Origin: Streptomyces sp. NBC_00690
GTDB taxonomy: Bacteria; Actinomycetota; Actinomycetes; Streptomycetales; Streptomycetaceae
NCBI RefSeq assembly: GCF_036226685.1
Contig: NZ_CP109009.1
Span: forward strand, 868,001 to 932,000
DNA length: 64,000 nucleotides
Reading direction: 5' to 3'
Shown here: piece by piece, positions 41,517-52,662 of the stretch
How the letters are laid out: every line of letters starts with the position of its first letter
Position numbering within the stretch: the stretch's first letter is position 1
Position numbers and translations under genes: made by a program
Notes under the pieces: generated by a model
The model's input: only the letters and a program-made list of their open reading frames with translations
What the model was told of the DNA's origin: nothing
The model's database searches: none

Positions 41517-43955
41517 TCAGGTGATGTGGATACCGATGAGGCAGGTGTCATCGTCGGTGTCCGACTGACTATGCGAGAGGAGATCGTCGAGACGTTGTTC
41601 CAGGGATTGGTCAGGTCCTGTCGCGGTGGTGAGCAGCTGGGTCAGAGCGTCGTCGAGGGCGAGGTCCTTGCGCTCGACCAGTCCATCGGAGTACATCAGC
41701 AAGATGTCGCCCTGTTCGAGTTGCACTTCCTGTTCGCTGTAGGGGACTTGCGGTATCGCGCCGAGAAGAAGCCCGCGCCCCAAGGGGAACGACTGGGCCT
41801 TCTGGTTCCGGATCAGGACGGGCGGGAGGTGCCCGGCGCGCGCCCAGCGCAGTACGCGTGTTCGGGGGTCGTAGAGGGCGCAGACTGCGGTGGCGGTGAT
41901 CTGTTCGGTGAGATGGTGGGCGACGAGATTGAGCCAGGTGAGTAGCTGGCCCGGGCCGGCGCCGGTGACGGCGAGTCCCCGTAGGGCGTTACGCAGGACC
42001 ACCATGCTGGTGGCGGCTCCGACGCCGTGTCCGGCAATGTCGCCGACACAGAGGAGGATCTGCCGGGAGGGCAGGACGACGCTGTCGTACCAGTCGCCGC
42101 CGACGAGCGCGTCTGTGGCGGCCGGGCGGTACCGCACGGCGACGCTCAAGCCGGGGAGGTCGAGCGGGCCTTGGCTGGGAGGCATGATGGCGTGTTGGAG
42201 CTGTAGGGCAAGGCGGTTGCGTTCCTCGGACTCGGCCTCGCTGTAGGCGAGTTGATCTCGCGTGGCGTGCAGGGCGACTTCAGTCCAGTGTTGGGATGAG
42301 ATGTCCTGGTAGGCGCCGCGGACCGTCCTGAGTTGGTGGTCGGTGTCGAGGACCGGTTCGGCGATGACACGGATATGCCGGGTGACGCCGTCGGTACGGC
42401 GCAGGCGAAAGGCTGCGGAGGCGGGTCGCCGGTACTGGAAGACCGTGTGCAGAAGGCGGTCGATGACGGTCCTGTCGTCTGGATGGGCGTGCGCGGCCAG
42501 TTCGCGCAGCGGCAAGGGTGCCAAGGTGGGCTGTCGGCCGTAGAGATCGAACAGTTGGCTGTTCCAGGTGATGCTGCCGGTCGTCAGGTTCTCTTCGAAG
42601 CCACCGATACGCCCGAGGCGCTGGGCGTGCTGCAACAGGCTCGCCAGGCGTACGGTCTCGTCCTCGATCCGCCAGATCAACACCAGCGCCTCCCCCACGC
42701 GGCTGATGCTGACGTCGGCGACCGCGGTCAAGGGGACCTGGTCGACGAGGGCGGTGAGATTCATATGCCGGGCGCGGAAGGGCTCTCCGGTCGCATGGAC
42801 ATGCTCGATCTTCCCGTAGAGGCCGTGGTCCTCGGCGGCCAGCGGGTACGCCTCCAGCAGCAGCGCTCCTCGGATCTGGGCGGGTGGGCGCCCGGCAGGA
42901 TCGGCAAATCGGCTGTTCACGTGGCGGATGCGAAAGTCGACCAGATGCCCGTCGGAATCCAGGAGCGGGGTGAGAAGGAGCAGAGGGTCGCTGACTCCTT
43001 CCGCGAGGTCGATCAGTTCTGCCATGCCGGGTTGTTGGAGCGGCGCGGGTGCGTTGTGGGCGGGCAGGGTCTCCAGGGTGTGCCCACACAACTGGGCGAG
43101 TGCTTCGATTTGGCGGACGATCTGCGGGGGCCGCGGCGGCAGCGGTCCCGGCCAGCAGATTTCCAGCACGCCGTGCAGGCGCCCTCCTGTTCCTGCGGGG
43201 ACCGCCATCCTGCCGCCTCGCGGCCACTCCTTTCTACCCAAAGAGGGCGTCGCCGTCTCGATGAGGCTGGGCAGGATGATGGGTTCGCGTTCGTCCAGGG
43301 CCCGGCGGGCGAGAGTGGTGACTCCGGGCGGCACGTGGTGCCAGCGCGCTGCCTCCTGGGGGGTGAATCCGGCGGAGCCGGCCAGGGCGAAGGAGCCGTC
43401 CCCGTGGGCGGTCCATATCGCGACCGCGCAGGCCCCGAGGGGGCGCAGGGCATTGTGGAGGAGTGCCTGTGCCATCGCCTGTGTATCGCCGGCCGCGAGG
43501 ATGCCGCTCTCAGCCGTGCGCAGGCGTACGGCAGCCGAAGGGCGCGCCTGGCTATCGGGAGAAGATGCCGTGCGCTGGAGGAACTCGGCCGCGACGTGAC
43601 TGACATCGTCCCGGGACGCTTCGTTCACGATGTCCACGGCCAGTTCCAGCAGGGTGAGTCCGGTGCGGCCGGTGAGGGTGGCCAGTTGCTGGGCGGCCTG
43701 GGAGGGTCCGTATCCCAGCCGTTCGATGAGGATGCCTTTCGCCATCTCGACCAGGGCACGGCCGTCCGCTTCGGCATGAGCCGCTCGGACTTCGCGCCGC
43801 AACCGTTCGACCGTGGCGGCGAGTCTGCCGACGGGGGAACTCGTGTGAGCCACGCTGTCCACCGCCGCGCCGGGAGCGTTCGGTGGCACGGCTGGGGAGG
43901 GAGCATCCAGCGTGTCCGCTCTTTCGGGTCCTGGGGTTTCGTCTGGGGTGCTCAC
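41517..43955 (-). CDS. ANTAR-GAF-PAS-PP2C phosphatase (SpoIIE/RsbU type)
   Basis: An 812-residue signalling protein. An N-terminal ANTAR-like helical domain (about 45-115, ALVEMAKGILIERLGYGPSQA) is followed by a GAF domain (about 155-290), two PAS-like domains (about 315-560) and a PP2C phosphatase of SpoIIE type (about 600-810). Metal ligands lie in GGDWYD, GDIAGHG and MYSDGLVER. Phosphatases of this group dephosphorylate anti-sigma antagonists. ANTAR normally binds RNA hairpins, so its place in front of a phosphatase is notable. It starts at GTG 43955, 57 bases after the hybrid kinase stop, probably in one operon with it. Confidence 0.92.
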   Translation of the reverse strand: MSTPDETPGPERADTLDAPSPAVPPNAPGAAVDSVAHTSSPVGRLAATVERLRREVRAAHAEADGRALVEMAKGILIERLGYGPSQAAQQLATLTGRTGLTLLELAVDIVNEASRDDVSHVAAEFLQRTASSPDSQARPSAAVRLRTAESGILAAGDTQAMAQALLHNALRPLGACAVAIWTAHGDGSFALAGSAGFTPQEAARWHHVPPGVTTLARRALDEREPIILPSLIETATPSLGRKEWPRGGRMAVPAGTGGRLHGVLEICWPGPLPPRPPQIVRQIEALAQLCGHTLETLPAHNAPAPLQQPGMAELIDLAEGVSDPLLLLTPLLDSDGHLVDFRIRHVNSRFADPAGRPPAQIRGALLLEAYPLAAEDHGLYGKIEHVHATGEPFRARHMNLTALVDQVPLTAVADVSISRVGEALVLIWRIEDETVRLASLLQHAQRLGRIGGFEENLTTGSITWNSQLFDLYGRQPTLAPLPLRELAAHAHPDDRTVIDRLLHTVFQYRRPASAAFRLRRTDGVTRHIRVIAEPVLDTDHQLRTVRGAYQDISSQHWTEVALHATRDQLAYSEAESEERNRLALQLQHAIMPPSQGPLDLPGLSVAVRYRPAATDALVGGDWYDSVVLPSRQILLCVGDIAGHGVGAATSMVVLRNALRGLAVTGAGPGQLLTWLNLVAHHLTEQITATAVCALYDPRTRVLRWARAGHLPPVLIRNQKAQSFPLGRGLLLGAIPQVPYSEQEVQLEQGDILLMYSDGLVERKDLALDDALTQLLTTATGPDQSLEQRLDDLLSHSQSDTDDDTCLIGIHIT

Positions 43956-44011
43956 CGTGGATGTCTGATTTCTGGCTGGGGGTCGTCAGGAAGGACGGGG
44001 CGCGCCTGGGC

Positions 44012-47000
44012 CTACTTGCCGGGTGGGAGCCAGCGGCGGACGCAATCGATGAGGTCATTCGCGTCGACTGGTTTGGTCACGTAGTCACTCGCTCCCGAAG
44101 CCAGACTCTTCTCCCGGTCGCCCGGCATCGCCTTCGCGGTAACCGCGATGATCGGCAACTCCGCGTACGCAGGCATGCGGCGGATCTCCTCCGTCGCGGT
44201 GTAGCCGTCCATCTCGGGCATCATCACATCCATCAGGACGAGATCGACCCGGGGGTGACGGATGAGCGCCTCTATTCCCTTGCGGCCGTTCTCCGCGTGC
44301 ACCACGCGGATTCCGTGCAGTTCCAGGATGCCGCTGAGCGCATACAGGTTGCGGGCGTCGTCGTCGACGACGAGGACGGTACGTTCCGCAAGCGACGCGT
44401 CGACGGGATGGGCCGCGAGTCGACCCGCGTCCTCGGCACGGACCAGCGGCAGCACACTTCCGGGCTGCTCCGCCGCCAGGTGGAGCGCGATGCGCTCGCG
44501 CAGCTCGTCCAGACTGGATAGCACTTCCAGGGGGCGGTGTTCGGACCGGCTCAACAGGGCTTGTTCCTGCTCCGGGTTGAGACGCCGGTTGTTGTGGGCG
44601 AGCACCGGTAGTGCGGTGAGGGCCGGGTCGCCGTCCATGTGTTCGAGGAACCGTAGCGCCGCGCCGTCGGGTAGTTCGAGGTCGAGGACGACGCAGTGGA
44701 CGGGTTCCGCGGCGAGGGCCGTCGCCGCCTCCTGCGCACCGAGGGCGGTGATCACGGAGGTGTCCGGCTGGTGATCGGCCCGCTCGTGCCCGGCCGGGAG
44801 ATTGGCGGCAGCGCTCTCGGCGACGAGGGAGAGCAGGCCGTGAGGACGCTCCTCGATCACCAGTAGACGGCGCTGCTGGCGCGGCATCGGAATCGGGGGC
44901 TGCTCATGGGTTGGTGGGCTGGCCGTGTCGGCACCGTCCGTCTGGGCCTCGAAGCCCGCCCGGGTGATGGGAAGGTACAGGGTGAAGACACTGCCCGTGC
45001 CGGGAGTGCTCCGCGCGGTCACCACCCCGCCAAGGACCTGGGCGATCTCCCGACTGATCGACAGGCCCAGCCCGGTGCCGCCGTACCGGCGGCTGGTGGT
45101 GCCGTCCGCCTGCTGGAACGCACCGAAGATCGCTTCGAGTTGCTGCTCGGCGATGCCGATACCGGTGTCCTTCACCCGGAAGGCGATGACCGGGCCGCTG
45201 CGGTCCATGGCCGTCGGCAGTTCGCTTGTTGCAGCGGGCTCGATCTGTAGCTCAACGCTCCCGTCCTCGGTGAACTTGACGGCGTTGGAGAGGAGATTGC
45301 GCAGTACCTGTCGCAGCCGGGAGTCATCAGTGACCAGTTCACCGGGCACTCCAGGAGCCGTGGTGACCGAGAAGCTAAGGCTCTTGTGCGTGGTCATCGG
45401 ACGGAAGGTCGCTTCCACGTAGTCGAGCAGTTGTCGCAGCGGAATCCGTTCCGGATGGATGTCCATCTTCCCCGCCTCGACTTTGGAGAGGTCGAGGATG
45501 TCGTTGATCAGCTGGAGCAGGTCGGAGCCGGCCGAGTGGATGATCCCCGCGTACTCGACCTGCTTCGGGCTGAGGTTCCGGGTGGGGTTCTGCGCCAGTA
45601 GCTGGGCCAGGATCAGCAGGCTGTTGAGTGGTGTGCGCAGCTCATGGCTCATGTTGGCCAGGAACTCGGACTTGTACTTGGAGGCGAGGGACAGTTGCTG
45701 AGCCCTGGTCTCCAGTTCCTGGCGGGCTTGCTCGATCTCCAGGTTCTTGGTCTCGATGTCATGGTTCTGTGTGGCGAGCAGGGCGGCCTTCTCCTCCAGT
45801 TCGGCGTTGGAGCGCTGGAGTTCGTCCTGCTGGACCTGGAGTTCTTCGGAGCGTGCCTGGAGTTCGCCCGCGAGCCGCTGTGACTCGCCCAGGAGTTCGT
45901 CGGTACGGGCGTTGGCGACGATGGTGTTGACGTTGACGCCGATGGTCTCCATCAACTGGTCGAGGAAGTCGCGGTGGACGGGGGTGAACGAAGTGAACGA
46001 GGCGAGTTCGATGACGCCGAGGACCTGATCCTCGACCACGATCGGCAGGATGATGAGGCTGCCGGGAGTGGTGGCGCCCAGTCCGGACGAGATGACGTAG
46101 TCGCCCGGCACCTTGTCGGCGGCGATCGTACGGCGACTGCGGGCGGCCTGGCCGACCAGGGACTCGCCGAGACCGAAGCGTCGGCCGGTGACCGTGCCGA
46201 CCGGCCCTCCGTACCAGCCGACGAGGGTGAGTTCCGTACCTTCAGCACCTTCGTCGGCAAGATAGAACGCCCCGTACTGAGCGGCGACCAGCGGGGTCAG
46301 CTCGTCCATCACGAGCTCCGCGACGAGGGACAGATCGCGGTGCCCCTGCATCAGCGAGGAGATCCGGGCCAGATTGGACTTGAGCCAGTCCTGCTCCTGG
46401 TTGGCTCTGGTGGTCTCCCGGAGCGAACCGACCATGGAGTTGATGTTGTCCTTGAGTTCGGCGACCTCGCCCGAGGCGTCCACGGTGATCGAGCGGGTCA
46501 GATCGCCCTCGGCCACGGCGCTCGCGACCTCGGCGATCGCGCGCACCTGTCGGGTGAGGTTGCCGGCCAGTTCATTGACGTTCTCCGTGAGGCGTTTCCA
46601 GGTGCCCGAGACGCCTTCCACCTCGGCCTGTCCGCCGAGTCGGCCCTCGCTACCCACCTCACGGGCCACACGCGTGACTTCGGCGGCAAACGACGACAAC
46701 TGATCCACCATGGTGTTGATCGTGGTCTTGAGTTCCAGGATCTCGCCGCGTGCGTCGACGTCGATCTTCTTCGACAGGTCGCCGTTGGCGACAGCGGTGG
46801 TGACCTGGGCGATGTTGCGGACCTGCCCGGTCAGATTGTTCGCCATCGAGTTGACGTTGTCGGTGAGGTCCTTCCAGGTGCCGGCGACGTTCGGCACCCT
46901 GGCCTGGCCGCCGAGCCGGCCCTCGGTGCCGACCTCCCGGGCCACACGCGTCACCTCGTCCGCGAAGGCCGAGAGGGTGTCGACCATGGTGTTGATCACC

Positions 47001-48556
47001 CCGGCGAGCGCTGCCACCTCGCCCTTCGCTTCGACAGTGATCTTCTGGGAGAGGTCACCTCTCGCCACCGCGGTGGCGACCTGCGCGATGGAGCGCACCT
47101 GACCGGTCAGATTGGACGCCATCACGTTGACGTTGTCGGTCAGGTCCTTCCAGGTACCGGACACACCCCGTACGGTCGCCTGCCCGCCGAGGTTGCCCTC
47201 GGTGCCCACCTCGCGCGCCACACGCGTCACCTCGTCCGCAAACGCGGACAACTGATCGACCATCGTATTGATGGTCTCCTTCAGCTCCAGGATCTCACCC
47301 CGGGCATCCACCCGGATCTTCTGGGATAGATCACCCTGGGCCACCGCGGTGGTGACCTCGGCAATGGAGCGCACCTGCGCGGTGAGGTTGTCGCCCATGA
47401 CGTTGACGGACTCGGTGAGGTCCTTCCACGTACCCGAGACGCCCTTGACGTCGGCCTGCCCGCCGAGCCGGCCCTCGGTGCCGACCTCACGGGCCACACG
47501 CGTCACCTCGTCCGCAAACGCGGACAACTGATCGACCATCGTGTTGATGGTGTTCTTCAATTCCAGGATCTCGCCCCGGGCGGTCACGGTGATCTTCTGC
47601 GATAGATCACCCTTGGCAACCGCCGTCGCAACCTGGGCGATCGAACGCACCTGAACTGTGAGGTTCCCGGCCATGGAGTTCACCGAGTCGGTCAGGTCGC
47701 GCCAGGTGCCGGAGACGCCCTTGACGTCGGCCTGCCCGCCCAACTGCCCTTCGGTGCCGACCTCCCGGGCCATACGAGTGACCTCGTCCGCGAAGGAGGA
47801 CAGCTGATCGACCATCGTGTTGATGGTGTTCTTCAGCTCCAGGATCTCGCCGCGCGCATCCACAGTGATCTTCTGGGACAGATCACCTTTGGCAACCGCT
47901 GTGGTGACCTGGGCGACGTTTCGGACCTGGTCGGTGAGATTGCCGGCCATGAAGTTCACCGAGTCGGTCAGCTCGCGCCAGACGCCGCCCACCCCGGGGA
48001 CTTCCGCCTGTCCGCCGAGCCGGCCCTCGCTACCCACCTCACGGGCCACACGCGTCACCTCGTCCGCAAACGCGGAGAGCTGGTCCACCATGGTGTTGAC
48101 GGTGCTCTTCAGCTCCAGGATCTCGCCGCGCGCATCGACGTCGATCTTCTGGGAGAGATCGCCCCGGGCCACCGCTGTCGCAACCTGCGCGATATCCCGG
48201 ACCTGGGTGGTGAGATTACCGGCCATGGCATTGACCGAATCGGTGAGGTCCGCCCAGGTGCCGGAGACACCAGGAACCTCCGCCTGGCCGCCGAGTGTGC
48301 CCTCGGTGCCCACCTCGCGCGCCACCCGGGTCACTTCGGAAGTGAACAGGGACAACTGGTCGACCATGCCGTTGAAGACAGTGGCGATCTCGCCGAGTAG
48401 CCCGTCAGCCTCACCGGGCAGGCGGGTACCGAAGTCCCCGTCACGCACGGCCGTCAGCCCGGCAAGCAACTGCCGCAGCTCTACCTCGCCCACGCCACCG
48501 GATCCGCCCGGACCCTGCGAACCGTGCTCCGAGTACTGGGCTCTCGCCTTGACCAT
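44012..48556 (-). CDS. Cytoplasmic HAMP-array hybrid histidine kinase (Nik1/OsaA-like)
   Basis: A 1514-residue kinase without membrane segments. Residues 20-710 hold one divergent HAMP unit and seven near-identical units of about 92 residues, each with a GDLSQKI-like and a [15 protein letters not shown] block. Then come a GAF domain (about 760-920), a coiled coil, the HisKA helix with [11 protein letters not shown] (phospho-His), an ATPase domain with GIGIAEQQL and [10 protein letters not shown], a degenerate receiver, and a canonical receiver with VDDD, the [11 protein letters not shown]sp loop and TKPV. ATG 48556 is preceded by AAGGTGG. It resembles fungal osmosensing kinases and Streptomyces OsaA, so osmotic or oxidative stress signalling is likely. 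Confidence 0.94.
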   Translation of the reverse strand: MVKARAQYSEHGSQGPGGSGGVGEVELRQLLAGLTAVRDGDFGTRLPGEADGLLGEIATVFNGMVDQLSLFTSEVTRVAREVGTEGTLGGQAEVPGVSGTWADLTDSVNAMAGNLTTQVRDIAQVATAVARGDLSQKIDVDARGEILELKSTVNTMVDQLSAFADEVTRVAREVGSEGRLGGQAEVPGVGGVWRELTDSVNFMAGNLTDQVRNVAQVTTAVAKGDLSQKITVDARGEILELKNTINTMVDQLSSFADEVTRMAREVGTEGQLGGQADVKGVSGTWRDLTDSVNSMAGNLTVQVRSIAQVATAVAKGDLSQKITVTARGEILELKNTINTMVDQLSAFADEVTRVAREVGTEGRLGGQADVKGVSGTWKDLTESVNVMGDNLTAQVRSIAEVTTAVAQGDLSQKIRVDARGEILELKETINTMVDQLSAFADEVTRVAREVGTEGNLGGQATVRGVSGTWKDLTDNVNVMASNLTGQVRSIAQVATAVARGDLSQKITVEAKGEVAALAGVINTMVDTLSAFADEVTRVAREVGTEGRLGGQARVPNVAGTWKDLTDNVNSMANNLTGQVRNIAQVTTAVANGDLSKKIDVDARGEILELKTTINTMVDQLSSFAAEVTRVAREVGSEGRLGGQAEVEGVSGTWKRLTENVNELAGNLTRQVRAIAEVASAVAEGDLTRSITVDASGEVAELKDNINSMVGSLRETTRANQEQDWLKSNLARISSLMQGHRDLSLVAELVMDELTPLVAAQYGAFYLADEGAEGTELTLVGWYGGPVGTVTGRRFGLGESLVGQAARSRRTIAADKVPGDYVISSGLGATTPGSLIILPIVVEDQVLGVIELASFTSFTPVHRDFLDQLMETIGVNVNTIVANARTDELLGESQRLAGELQARSEELQVQQDELQRSNAELEEKAALLATQNHDIETKNLEIEQARQELETRAQQLSLASKYKSEFLANMSHELRTPLNSLLILAQLLAQNPTRNLSPKQVEYAGIIHSAGSDLLQLINDILDLSKVEAGKMDIHPERIPLRQLLDYVEATFRPMTTHKSLSFSVTTAPGVPGELVTDDSRLRQVLRNLLSNAVKFTEDGSVELQIEPAATSELPTAMDRSGPVIAFRVKDTGIGIAEQQLEAIFGAFQQADGTTSRRYGGTGLGLSISREIAQVLGGVVTARSTPGTGSVFTLYLPITRAGFEAQTDGADTASPPTHEQPPIPMPRQQRRLLVIEERPHGLLSLVAESAAANLPAGHERADHQPDTSVITALGAQEAATALAAEPVHCVVLDLELPDGAALRFLEHMDGDPALTALPVLAHNNRRLNPEQEQALLSRSEHRPLEVLSSLDELRERIALHLAAEQPGSVLPLVRAEDAGRLAAHPVDASLAERTVLVVDDDARNLYALSGILELHGIRVVHAENGRKGIEALIRHPRVDLVLMDVMMPEMDGYTATEEIRRMPAYAELPIIAVTAKAMPGDREKSLASGASDYVTKPVDANDLIDCVRRWLPPGK

Positions 48557-49151
48557 GCCCCCACCTTCTAGAGCCCGGCCAAGAGCGCGACCGGGAGACG
48601 TCAGGACTGCCGACGCAACAATGGAGCGGACATGCTTGCCGCCCGCTCCCACCGCAAATCACTCAACACTCTGGCAGCAAATACGACAGAGGATACCCCT
48701 GAACTACCCACTGGTATGGCCCGACTTCCCGTCCGGCGTGCAGGGCTCCCGCACCGGGCAACCACCTGGCTTCAGCGACTCAGGGCGGAACCAGCGGTCG
48801 CTCCCCGTGGGGCGAGTGATGGTCGTTCTCCAAGCTGAAGATACAAGCGGTGATCTGTCTCTCAGGAGTCCCATCGGTATCAACCACCGCACAGCGGTAC
48901 GGGCTCACCTGAATCAGAGAGATGGATAGGTCAACTGCAATGCCTCCTCCGCGCCCGTCCTCCGCGAGGCCCGACTCCTGCTGTGGACACCGGCTCCGGC
49001 GTCGCAGGCAGTCGCACCGAAGTCCCGGTCGCCCCGCACTCACACGGCGAGGGAAGTGACAGCAGAGATCATCCAGGATCTGCCGCACGACGACCGGGCA
49101 ACTCCAGCACGCAACTACGCGGCCATGGGCACGCTGCCCGCGATGCTCGCC
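48557..49151. other. Intergenic region between hybrid kinase and aromatic catabolism island
   Basis: Almost 600 bases. It should contain the promoter of the kinase gene. A plus-strand frame from 49056 (TAEIIQDLPHDDRATPARNY) has no known match and runs into the neighbouring gene. No gene is called. Confidence 0.4.
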
Positions 49152-50390
49152 CTACGGTGTCAACTGCTCCTTGGCGAAACCAGCGATGGCCTTGTACCCG
49201 TCGCTGAGGCCCGCGATCTCGTCCTGGGTGAGGACATCGTCAATACGGCCGAACGGCTGGTCTCCCGTACGTTCGTGGACCTCTCGGAGAATCGCGTCCG
49301 GTGGATTCTCCCGATTGGTGAGCACCACCTGTGACGTCGCCGGCAGACGGGATTCCTCGTAGCGGCGCAGTGCGGTGACCGGGTCGGTCTGGGCAAGGTG
49401 ATCGGCCAGCACCCCACCGTCGAGGATCGCCTGGGCGGCGCCATTGGAGCCGCGCGGGACCATCGGGTGTGCGGCATCGCCCAGGAGTGTGATCCTCCCT
49501 TCGGTCCAGTGGTCCAGCGGGTCCTGGTCCACCATGGGGTACTCCAGCACTTCGTCAGCGGCACGGATCATCGCCGGAACGTCGAGCCAGTCGAAGTGCC
49601 AGTCTTCGAACGGGCCGATGAAGTCCTCGATGAGCCCGGGAGTGTTCCAATCGCGCTTGCTGCGCATGGGCGCCTCGCACTCGGCGACCCAGTTGACGAG
49701 TTGGCGTCCCTGGTCGTCGATGGCTTCACGGACGGGGTAGATCACCATCTTCCCGGTCGAGAGCCAACCGGCCCTCACCATCGACGCGCCTGAGAGGAAT
49801 TCCGGCCACACCGTGACGCCCCGCCACATCATGTAGCCGGTGTATTGGGGTTGTGCCGCTTCGGGGTGGAACTGTCGACGGATAGCCGAATGCACACCGT
49901 CCGCGGCGACGACCACGGCGGCGGAGAGGGAATCGGCCGATCCGTCGGCGTGCGCTATCCGCACGGTCGCGCGGTCCTCGTCCTGCGATGCCGACACGAC
50001 CCGGTGGTCCAGGCGTACCGCGTCGTCGCCCAGGCGTTCACGTACTGCTTCCAGCAGCACCTGTTGCAGGTCACCGCGGTGGATCGAGAACTGCGGCCAG
50101 GCGTAGCCGGCGTGACGGCCGGCGGGTTCGCTGTAGATGTGCTGGCCGAACCGGTTGAAGAAAGCCGACTCGACCGTGGTCACCGCGACCGCCGCAAGTG
50201 CGTCCTCCAGACCCAGCCGGGACAGGTTGCGGGTGGCGTGCGGCAGCAGATTGATGCCGACGCCCAGCGGCTCCAGCTGCGGAGCGGCTTCCAGTACGAC
50301 GCACTCGATCCCTCTGTGGTGCAGTTCCAGTGCCAGAGTCAGACCGCCGATACCGGCACCGACGATGATCACCTTTGGCTCAGCTGCCAT
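49152..50390 (-). CDS. FAD-dependent aromatic monooxygenase (PhzS/salicylate hydroxylase type)
   Basis: A 412-residue group A flavoprotein. GAGIGGLTLALELHHRG is the FAD dinucleotide fold, VVVAADGVHSAIR the DG motif and ITLLGDAAHPMVPRGSNGAA the second FAD site. GINLLPHATR and QFSIHRGDLQ resemble the PhzS branch. It should hydroxylate an aromatic acid with NAD(P)H and oxygen, perhaps feeding gentisate or a catechol to the ring-cleaving genes of this island. It overlaps the dehydrogenase gene by 11 bases and is the last gene of its operon. The substrate is not certain. Confidence 0.92.
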   Translation of the reverse strand: MAAEPKVIIVGAGIGGLTLALELHHRGIECVVLEAAPQLEPLGVGINLLPHATRNLSRLGLEDALAAVAVTTVESAFFNRFGQHIYSEPAGRHAGYAWPQFSIHRGDLQQVLLEAVRERLGDDAVRLDHRVVSASQDEDRATVRIAHADGSADSLSAAVVVAADGVHSAIRRQFHPEAAQPQYTGYMMWRGVTVWPEFLSGASMVRAGWLSTGKMVIYPVREAIDDQGRQLVNWVAECEAPMRSKRDWNTPGLIEDFIGPFEDWHFDWLDVPAMIRAADEVLEYPMVDQDPLDHWTEGRITLLGDAAHPMVPRGSNGAAQAILDGGVLADHLAQTDPVTALRRYEESRLPATSQVVLTNRENPPDAILREVHERTGDQPFGRIDDVLTQDEIAGLSDGYKAIAGFAKEQLTP

Positions 50391-51438
50391 GGCTTCCTCC
50401 CGCTGTCGTCAGCAGCACCTTCAGTGCCGCTCCGGTGTCCATCGCCTCGTAGCCCGCTGCCGCGTCGGTGAGCGCAAGCGTCCGGTCCATCAGTGGTGAG
50501 GGATCGAGACCGCCAGTGCGCACCTCGTCGATCAGACCGGGGAGGTAGCGGCGGGCGGGCGCCACCCCGCCGCACACCTGGATCTGACGTCCGAAGAGCC
50601 GCATCGGCGGGATCGGCTCCACGCCGTGCGGGACGCCTACGAATCCCACGCTCCCGCCAGGGGCCGCCACATCCAGCGCGGTGTCGAACGCGGACTGCAT
50701 GCCAACGCACTCCACCACTCGGTCGGGCAGCCGGCCGCCGAATACCTCGCGTACCCGTGCGACGGACGACTCGTCGCGGGACACCCGCAGGGTCTCGACG
50801 TCGAAACCTTCGGCGATCGCCAGCCGGGCCGGCTGCTCGCCGAGCAGCACCACTCGCCCCGCGCCCATCCGGCGGGCCGCGGCGGCTGCCGAGATGCCGA
50901 CGGCCCCGTCCCCGATGACGGCTACGGTGTCTCCGGGGCCGACGCCCGCAAGGACCGCGCCGTGGGTGCCGGTGGCGTACACGTCGCACAGCGGCATCAG
51001 ACGTCGGGCCAGTTCCGTGTCGAGTTCATCCGCTGACCATGGCAAGGGCACCAGGGTCGCGTCCGCGAAGGGCACCCGGATGGCCTCCGCTTGTGCGCCG
51101 GCCCAGTCCTTGCCCCAGATACCGGAACGTTCGCACAGCGGCTGAAGCCCGTTCCGGCACTGCTCACAGTCGCCCTCGGAGAAGACGAACGGCGCGATCA
51201 CCGCGTCTCCGGGCCGGACCGACGACACATCGGTGCCGATGTCAAGGACGCGTCCCATGAACTCGTGGCCGATACCGCCGGGGGCGTGGGGGACGATGCC
51301 GCGGAAGGTCCACAGGTCGGACCCGCAGATCGCGGTGTACAGGATTTCCACGGTCACGTCGGTGGGATCGACCACCCGTGGGTCGGGAACCTCCTCGACC
51401 GTGATGTCGAAGGGTTTGTTGAATCGTGTGGCCAACAT
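50380..51438 (-). CDS. Zinc-dependent alcohol dehydrogenase (MDR)
   Basis: A 352-residue medium-chain dehydrogenase. The catalytic zinc site is built from CGSD near residue 39 and GHEFMG (GHE) near 58. The structural zinc site has FSEGDCEQCRNGLQPLC, with three of the usual four Cys clear. The Rossmann motif is VIGDGAVGISAAAAARRMGA. In this operon with a P450, ferredoxin and aldehyde dehydrogenase it may oxidise a benzyl alcohol or formaldehyde released by demethylation. It is transcribed after the P450, 15 bases away, and overlaps the monooxygenase. Confidence 0.92.
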   Translation of the reverse strand: MLATRFNKPFDITVEEVPDPRVVDPTDVTVEILYTAICGSDLWTFRGIVPHAPGGIGHEFMGRVLDIGTDVSSVRPGDAVIAPFVFSEGDCEQCRNGLQPLCERSGIWGKDWAGAQAEAIRVPFADATLVPLPWSADELDTELARRLMPLCDVYATGTHGAVLAGVGPGDTVAVIGDGAVGISAAAAARRMGAGRVVLLGEQPARLAIAEGFDVETLRVSRDESSVARVREVFGGRLPDRVVECVGMQSAFDTALDVAAPGGSVGFVGVPHGVEPIPPMRLFGRQIQVCGGVAPARRYLPGLIDEVRTGGLDPSPLMDRTLALTDAAAGYEAMDTGAALKVLLTTAGGSHGS

Positions 51439-51453
51439 GATCGGCCGCTCCTC

Positions 51454-52635
51454 TCAGGCCGCGTGCACGGTGGTGGGCAGCGCACTCAGCCCACGGATCA
51501 GCTGGTTGATGCGCCGCTGTGGCGTTCCCACCTCGAAGCGCGCCACCCGGTCGGCCAGCGCCTCCAGGATCGAGTGGCCCTCAAGCCGGGCCAGGCCCTG
51601 GCCGGCGCAGCCGTGCATGCCGTATCCGAATGCGACGTGCTCAGCGGCGTTGCGGCGGACGTCGAACCGCAGTGGGTCGGGCCACCGGCGTTCGTCGCGG
51701 TTGGCGGAGGCGTACAACATCATCACGCGCGAGCCCTCGGGCAGCACCATGCCCTCGACGTCCACGTCGCGGGTGGTGACGCGGCAGAAGAACTGCACGG
51801 GCGACTCAATGCGCAGGATCTCGTTGAACGCGCTCGGGATCAGGCTTCGGTCCTCGCGGACGGCGTCCCACTGGTCCGGGTACATCGCGAAGTACCAGAC
51901 GGCGTTGCTGATCGCGTTGATCGTGGTGTCAAGACCGGCGGTGACGTAGGCAGACATCAGCGGCACGCACGACTCGGGGGCTATCTTCCCGGCCTCGGCG
52001 GCCTCGTAGATCGCCCGGCCCATGCTGCCCGGGGTCAATTGATCAGGTGTGGCCTGGGTGGCGAGATACGCCATCTGGTCCGCCAGCAGCGGGAGGGCCG
52101 CGTTGGTGCGCGGGCCCTCGGGACCGCTCGCGGAGAAGGCGGCATCAGCCCAGGTGAGGACCTTGTCGCGGCCCTCCTGGGGCAGCCCGATCAGATCGAG
52201 CACGATGGAGAGCGGGAAGCCCTGGGCGAGGTCGGTGACCGTGTCGAAACTGCGCTTCTCGACCAGGTCGGCGACGAGTTCGGCGGCCCGACGTCTGATG
52301 TCCTCGCCGAGCTTGCGGATCTCGCGCGGCGACAGGCGCTCCGCCAGTGCGCTGCGGAGCCGGTCGTGCTCGGGCGGGTCGGTGGCGATGATCAGGCCGC
52401 GCGTGGCCTCGTTCGACACGTCGTTGAGACCGATGCCGCTGGCCGATGAGTACGTCTCCCAGTCACCGAGGGCGGCCCGGACCTCGGCGTAGCGGCCCAT
52501 CGCCCAGACGCTGTGCCGGGGCAGGTGGCAGAGGGGCCCGGCGTCTCGGATCTGCTGGTAGAGCGGCCAGGGGTCGAGCAACGCCTCGTCGGTGAAGAGG
52601 TCGATGTCCACGGTAGGGATGGGATGGGTAGGCAT
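51454..52635 (-). CDS. Cytochrome P450 of the aromatic island
   Basis: A 393-residue P450. The I-helix AGLDTTINA keeps the oxygen-activating acid-Thr pair. The K-helix is EILR and the heme loop FGYGMHGCAGQGLAR. The layout P450, ferredoxin reductase, ferredoxin and the overall sequence style recall the CYP199-type enzymes that demethylate 4-methoxybenzoate and related lignin acids. That is family resemblance judged by eye. It is followed by the alcohol dehydrogenase (15 bases) and preceded by the reductase (27 bases), so electron supply is encoded in the same operon. Confidence 0.93.
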   Translation of the reverse strand: MPTHPIPTVDIDLFTDEALLDPWPLYQQIRDAGPLCHLPRHSVWAMGRYAEVRAALGDWETYSSASGIGLNDVSNEATRGLIIATDPPEHDRLRSALAERLSPREIRKLGEDIRRRAAELVADLVEKRSFDTVTDLAQGFPLSIVLDLIGLPQEGRDKVLTWADAAFSASGPEGPRTNAALPLLADQMAYLATQATPDQLTPGSMGRAIYEAAEAGKIAPESCVPLMSAYVTAGLDTTINAISNAVWYFAMYPDQWDAVREDRSLIPSAFNEILRIESPVQFFCRVTTRDVDVEGMVLPEGSRVMMLYASANRDERRWPDPLRFDVRRNAAEHVAFGYGMHGCAGQGLARLEGHSILEALADRVARFEVGTPQRRINQLIRGLSALPTTVHAA

Positions 52636-52662
52636 GGTGACTCCAAACGAGGGGAATTGCGG

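Noticed and set aside
46500..48400. Tandem DNA repeats in the kinase gene as a possible CRISPR or mobile array
   Set aside because: The units are about 276 bp, in frame and encode HAMP domains. They have no spacers.
49056..49334. Plus-strand gene starting TAEIIQDLPHDD
   Set aside because: It overlaps the conserved C-terminus of the flavin monooxygenase for most of its length and has no recognisable content.
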